Shown: positions 59,605 to 64,000 of the stretch, piece by piece
Layout: each line of letters begins with the position of its first letter
How positions within the stretch are numbered: the stretch's first letter is position 1
DNA from: Tillus elongatus
Lineage: Eukaryota > Arthropoda > Insecta > Coleoptera > Cleridae
Length of the DNA stretch: 64,000 nt
Direction: 5' to 3'
Assembly: GCA_964006375.1 (NCBI GenBank)
Contig: OZ023268.1
Location: forward strand, 87,796,358 to 87,860,357
Program-made: the position numbers and the translations under genes
Notes under the pieces: model-generated
Told to the model about the DNA's origin: nothing
Database searches by the model: none
The model's input: only the letters and a program-made list of their open reading frames with translations

Positions 59605-59720
59605 CGGTCTGTGTTTTTTCCACTTTATTCCAAATATCGAAAAGAACCAATTCCGTAGGAAACTGTGACCCAGTGATAATTATAAATGTATCAAAAGGAG
59701 TAATTTGGGCCACTTTTTAA
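59605..59720 (+). CDS. QRICH2: Possible terminal exon of the QRICH2-like gene
   Basis: Acceptor ctaatcttcAG at 59603-59604, phase 1 compatible (G + CG). The frame stays open for about 38 codons to TAA at 59718-59720. The preceding intron would be 120 nt. The peptide (V-C-V-F-S-T-L-F-Q-I-S-K-R) matches nothing I know, and an open stretch of this length can arise by chance. The true end could lie beyond the window. Confidence 0.38.
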
Positions 59721-59759
59721 AATATAACCAACCCCGCTTTAAAGGGTAGACTATATCAT

Positions 59760-60700
59760 TGAGATATCTATTAAAATAGTGCTGCAAATTGAATAATAAC
59801 TTCCACATAACTGTGGTAATTTATTCGCTTAAGAAAGACATTCTCATGGAATGAATTTAGGGCCCATGACTTGACCACAAAGAAAATATTTGTATTTCTG
59901 TACCGATAAACTTTTGATACCTTATATTACTCGAGTTTTATTGAACAAATGTCAATTTTCACCAAATCACCCCTTTTTTATCCCCTACCCCCTGAAGCGA
60001 TATTGATATTACCCAAAAACAATTCGAAGCGTTCCTTTGTCGGGTACTAACTGGATACCAAATTTGAATATGATATCTCAATTCGTTCGAAAGCTATTGC
60101 CAATATTAACAGACAGACGTATATGCCGACAGACAAAGAAATATTTCGTACCAGAATCAAGTTTTCTATTTGTTTTGAGACTTTTTACTCCGTTTTAGCA
60201 AAAAAAAATTCGTAAATTTTTGCCAATAATATTCCACCCCCACACATCACAGAATACCGGATGTTTGATGAAATTATAAGTTTTCTAATAAATAAACCCT
60301 AAAATCTTATATTACTCGAGTTTTGACGAAAAAATGTCAATTTTTACCAAATCACCCCCAATTCATCCCCTACCTCCTAAAGCGATTTTACGCAAAAACA
60401 ACCCGAACCGTGTTTTCTATGTGTTTTGAGACTTTTAACGCCGTTTTAGCAAAAAAAAAAATCGAAAATGTTGACAACAATATTCCACCCCCACACATTC
60501 AACCCCTAATTTAATATCAGCACAGAATAGCAGATGTTATATGAAATTAAAAGTTTGCTGATAAATAAACCCTAAAACGTTATATTACTCGAGTTTTGAC
60601 GAAAAAATGACAATTTGCACCGAATCACCCCCAATTTATTCCCTACCGCCTAAAGCGATTTACCCAAAAACAATCCGAACCGTTAGCAGATACTATACAA
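59760..60700 (+). repeat. Dispersed repeat family B, three units
   Basis: 'cttatattactcgagtttt' or variants lie near 59930, 60306 and 60577. Each is followed by 'aaatcaccccc', 'cctaaagcgatt' and 'acccaaaaacaa'. It is homologous to 29760-30500. Confidence 0.75.
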
Positions 60701-61346
60701 TGACAATACAGGACGCTCTTATGCTTTAGCATTGGTCATATTTGTGACAAGTACACTAGCGCCACCTCACGTGAAGTACTGTCAACTGAGCGGGTAATTT
60801 GAATTGTATATTTACCTGAATATTCTTAATTTAGACAACTGATTATTATAGATGAATATAAAAACTTGTACATGACAAAACAGTGAAAATTTTCTGATTA
60901 TATAGTTATAAATAGAATTTGTATCAACAATTAGCTTGAAACCTAAATGAATTCAGCATGAATAATTGTGCAAATTTATCTTACCCATAATCTCATTTCA
61001 TCATTATTTAAAGTACTACCTTGAAACCAACAAAACATTGACTATCAGCAAATTTCTTATCGGAGTGAGTGAAATGCGTTTTTACACCTTCAACTGTGAA
61101 TAATTTTTAAACGAGTTGATAAAACTTCAAAAAAAAAGTGTGCTGAATTCAGAAAAGAAATAGCTTTCAAGTGATGTAGCACTCGACCTATGCTCCCTAT
61201 TTAAAATATAACGGTTGTTATCACCACACTTAAGGTGTTGTTGTGACAAAGTTGACTTTTATGTCAAAACATATCCCCCTCAATATTAAAATTGACGTAT
61301 TTCAGCGTTTCTTAAAAAAAATTCTCTATTTCGTTTTCAATGCGCC

Positions 61347-61350
<4 letters not shown>
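60700..61350. other. Nothing recognised
   Basis: AT-rich sequence without coding or repeat motifs that I can name. Confidence 0.4.

Positions 61351-61410
<60 letters not shown>
61351..61410. repeat. (TA)n tract at the left edge of element 6
   Basis: About 30 TA units ending exactly at the transposon end. Confidence 0.95.
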
Positions 61411-61413
<3 letters not shown>

Positions 61414-63129
61414 TGTGTCCAAGATAAGAAGGGGATAGCATGGGGAAATCGGAAACCGTAAGAGATACAGGGTGAGTTAAATTAGAAAAAAGTTGCCCAT
61501 TTTAGAGCTCAAATAAACGATATTTTGAAATTTTGGAAATTCCGATTATTTCCGGAGATATTCGAAAAAAACCGAAATTCGCCAATTTCTGTTTTATTTT
61601 TTTCTGACCTTATTTGAGAAGATATTGAAAAACAAAAAACATTTTCTTTCGTACACTTTTTAAGCTCTACAAGTTGGTGTTTTCAGATTTTTTATTCGAC
61701 GTTTTGTCTCCGAGAAACCATCATCAACTTTAATTTTTTAAATACGGCCCAGCAATTTTTATTTCAAAACTTTAAACCATTTTCAAATCTAAATTAGAGG
61801 ATGTATAATTTCTAATGGTTTGAATATGCTTTCAGCTTGTTTCAGTCAAAAAACAAAATTATTCAGGAATAATCTTCTGAGTACGGCCCTGAATACTCGA
61901 AAAGCGTTTATTTCGGTAAGGTCATACCTTTTAAAATGTCAATGAAGTACAAAATTTTCAGTAAGATTCTTCAAACTTATTAATGAAAATGAAACACATT
62001 TGTCATAAATAAACCAATAAAATAACTTAAATTCATGAAATGTAGGTACCTTATTAACTAATGAATATTATATGTAAATAGATTATCTGCCTTAATCATA
62101 AGAGATGTTCAAACAAATCACCATTATTTTCTAGGCATAGGTAACATCGTCAAATTGTGGAATCGAAAACATTGTTTACTGCATCTGGTGTAATGGTTTG
62201 CAATGCTTGCAAAACCAGTTGTCGTAATCGTTCCTCCGTGTGAAAACTTCGTTGGTATACGTAGTTTTTGACATACCCCCAAAAATGGAAGTTAAGAGGT
62301 TGCTCAGCTTTTCCTGTATTACTATAGCACAAAATGTAACATTTTAACATGTCGAACTTTTCCTCAAAAGAAAAATGTCCAACCATTTTTAAACAAATTG
62401 AAAGAGCTTGTACCCAATTACATGTATTTAACAAAGTGAAGTAATTGACACTGACATTTATACTTGCTGAAAGATCTCTATTGTCATTAGAGACAACTTG
62501 TTTATTTTTCAAAGCCCTCTATGTTTAGGACCTAGTCTTATAATAGTACGGTGTTACATTTTACTAACGAAGAAATATTACTGAAAACGTTTTTCTCTTC
62601 ATTGACTTTTTAAAAGGTACTACTTATAGAAATAAATGCTTTTCGAGTATTCAGGGCCGTACTCAAAATATTTTTCCTGAAAAAACATATTTTATGACTG
62701 AAATAAGCTGAAAACATATTCAAACAATTAGAAATTATACATCCTCTAATTTATATTTGAAAATGATTTAAAGTTTTGAAATAAAATTTGCAGCGCCGTA
62801 TTTAAAAAATTAAAGTTGATGATGGTTTCTCAAAGACGAAACGTCGTATAAAAAATCTGTAAACACCAACTTGTAGAGCTTAAAAAGTGTACGTGAGAAA
62901 GTGTTTTTTGTTCTTCAATATCTTCTCAAATAAGATCAGAAAAAAATAAAACCAAAATTGGCGAATTTCGGTTTTTTTCGAATATCTCCGGAAATAATCG
63001 GAATTTCCAAAATTTCAAAATACCGTTTAATTGAGCTCTAAAATGGGCAACTTTTTTCTAATTTAACCCACCCTGTATCTCTTACGGTTTCCGATTTCCC
63101 CATGCTATCCCCTCCTTATCTTGGACACA

Positions 63130-63132
<3 letters not shown>
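61411..63132 (-). mobile_element. DD41D-type transposon, internally deleted (element 6)
   Basis: Ends CAGTGTGTCCAAGATAAG at 61411 and the complement at 63132, flanked by TA tracts. The inverted arms are about 500 bp (61411-61930 and 62600-63132). A copy of ATACAGGGTG lies 57 bp inside the left end and ACCCTGTAT at the matching place on the right. Only the C-terminal part of the transposase remains between the arms. Confidence 0.88.
62150..62512 (-). pseudogene. Transposase C-terminal remnant of element 6
   Basis: The end of the frame has P-L-N-F-H-F-W-G-Y-V-K-N-Y-V-Y, with the third catalytic Asp replaced by Asn, then T-E-E-R-L-R-Q-L-V-L-Q-A-L and A-V-N-N-V-F-D. The preceding residues do not match a transposase, which indicates an internal deletion. 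Confidence 0.7.

Positions 63133-63204
<72 letters not shown>
63133..63204. repeat. (TA)n tract between elements 6 and 7
   Basis: About 36 TA units that touch the end of element 6 and the start of element 7. Confidence 0.95.
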
Positions 63205-63207
<3 letters not shown>

Positions 63208-64000
63208 GGTCGCTGATAAGTCTGGAAACGGTCGATTATCCGGGAAAATATACAAGGTGTCGAAAAAAGTTTTATACAAAAGTTTTTGGGTTCTTCAATG
63301 TCTACTAGGCGGTGATAATTTCATTTATACAGGGTTGGTCATACAGGCGTGGCACACCAATATTAATTTTTTTTAATGGAATACCCTATATATTATTCGA
63401 TATTTCAATCCTTCTCTTAATTTTGAGCAACATTTATCAGAAGCAGGATGTACATAAACTCAATCGTTTTCGGGTAAAAAAATAAATAAAAATAAACGCT
63501 ATTGTTTTTAAAATCTATTGGATGAAGAACAAAAATAAATGAAAAGTAGAATATCTCTTGAAAACAATCTGTGAGTGTGAAAAGAACCGGTTGCGATGTT
63601 TTTAACATTGTTTGAAATCCTATTTTATAAGATGTTCAAAGTGTTCTCCATTGACCTCCTGACAATAATGAATTCGCTTAACAAAACATTGCACTGCATT
63701 TACAAGAGCGTTTTGAGGAATGTTATTAATTTCATGCACAATCCTTGCTTGCAACTCTTCAATATTCTGCGGTCTATTTTGGTAAATTAAATTTTTTACA
63801 TGACCCCACAAAAAAAAGTCAAGCGGCGTCATGTCGGGAGACCTAGCTGGCCATTCAATAGTTCCCCTGCGCCCTATCCATCTGCCAGGAAAGGTTTGAT
63901 TCAGATATTCCCGTACCTCAATTCCAAAATGAGGGGGTGCCCCATCCTGCTGAAACCATATTTCTTCCGCTGGTAGATTTGGGTCGTTATTGTTCGGAAA
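63205..64000 (-). mobile_element. DD41D-type transposon (element 7), continues beyond the window
   Basis: The left end CAGGGTCGCTGATAAGTCTG follows the TA tract directly. TATACAGGGTTGG recurs about 125 bp inside. The minus-strand transposase starts to be read at 63620 and runs off the window. The right end is not seen. Confidence 0.85.
63620..64000 (-). CDS. DD41D mariner-like transposase, C-terminal part, open to the window edge
   Basis: From the edge inward the minus strand reads I-W-F-Q-Q-D-G-A-P-P-H-F, R-W-I-G-R-R-G-T-I-E-W-P-A-R-S-P-D-M, and T-P-L-D-F-F-L-W-G-H-V-K-N. The second and third aspartates are 41 residues apart. It ends N-G-E-H-F-E-H-L-I-K and a stop at 63620. No stop or frameshift interrupts the visible part, unlike every other transposase here, so this copy could be intact. 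Confidence 0.8.
   Translation of the reverse strand, partial: FPNNNDPNLPAEEIWFQQDGAPPHFGIEVREYLNQTFPGRWIGRRGTIEWPARSPDMTPLDFFLWGHVKNLIYQNRPQNIEELQARIVHEINNIPQNALVNAVQCFVKRIHYCQEVNGEHFEHLIK

Overview
This is eukaryotic DNA, almost certainly from an insect with a large, transposon-swollen genome. A beetle is my best guess from the mix of LINEs, but the sequence does not prove it. There are no operons, Shine-Dalgarno sites or bacterial genes. Genuine coding sequence comes as short exons with consensus splice sites on the plus strand. Nearly everything else is decayed transposable elements, AT-rich dispersed repeats and fifteen long (TA)n tracts.

One host gene runs across the window on the plus strand. 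I reconstructed 15 internal exons (8399-8524, 18257-18443, 19975-20096, 28329-28457, 28515-28641, 41032-41165, 42349-42526, 42979-43129, 43195-43380, 49892-50079, 54021-54173, 54233-54298, 57972-58122, 59292-59369, 59424-59484) plus a possible terminal exon (59605-59720). All 14 junctions keep the reading frame, giving 2037 nt (679 codons) over about 51 kb. The protein is a coiled-coil protein ending in a cysteine-containing region that I recognise as the DUF4795 domain of QRICH2, a sperm-flagellum protein. The 5' end of the gene lies upstream of the exons I can see. One intron has a GC donor. Four introns are 54-65 nt and the others are 0.4-13 kb and mostly filled with transposons.

Layout. 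1-8.4 kb: a diverged foldback module, a decayed Jockey-like LINE, and a minus-strand RTE-like LINE whose 5' part is split by a foldback-like element of 307-bp tandem units. 9.7-18.1 kb: three Tc1/mariner-superfamily elements with D..41..D catalytic spacing, the third carrying a second foldback element. 20.3-23.4 kb: a possible CACTA-like non-autonomous element. 23.7-27.1 kb: a piggyBac relic with a tRNA-derived SINE inside it, a LINE fragment and a pogo-type transposase fragment. 28.7-30.8 kb: another mariner-type relic. 32.6-37.3 kb: a Tc1-like element with long sub-repeated inverted arms, one arm broken by an RNase H-bearing LINE. 37.3-40.6 kb: a LINE, a 280-bp tandem array and AT-rich modules. 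43.5-49.9 kb: a Penelope-like element with a GIY-YIG endonuclease, and AT-rich TA modules. 50.3-54 kb: a Tc1 relic and an internally deleted LINE (gag-like ORF1 joined to RNase H). 55-57.9 kb: a DD41D element and a second Penelope-like RT. 58.4-64 kb: a LINE copy, a repeat array, and two DD41D-type elements separated only by a TA tract.

The most notable themes are: the host gene hidden between transposons; the foldback-like family with hairpin units and 11-12 bp target duplications; at least five distinct DD41D mariner families with a terminal motif repeated about 110 bp inside; and the association of these elements with (TA)n tracts.
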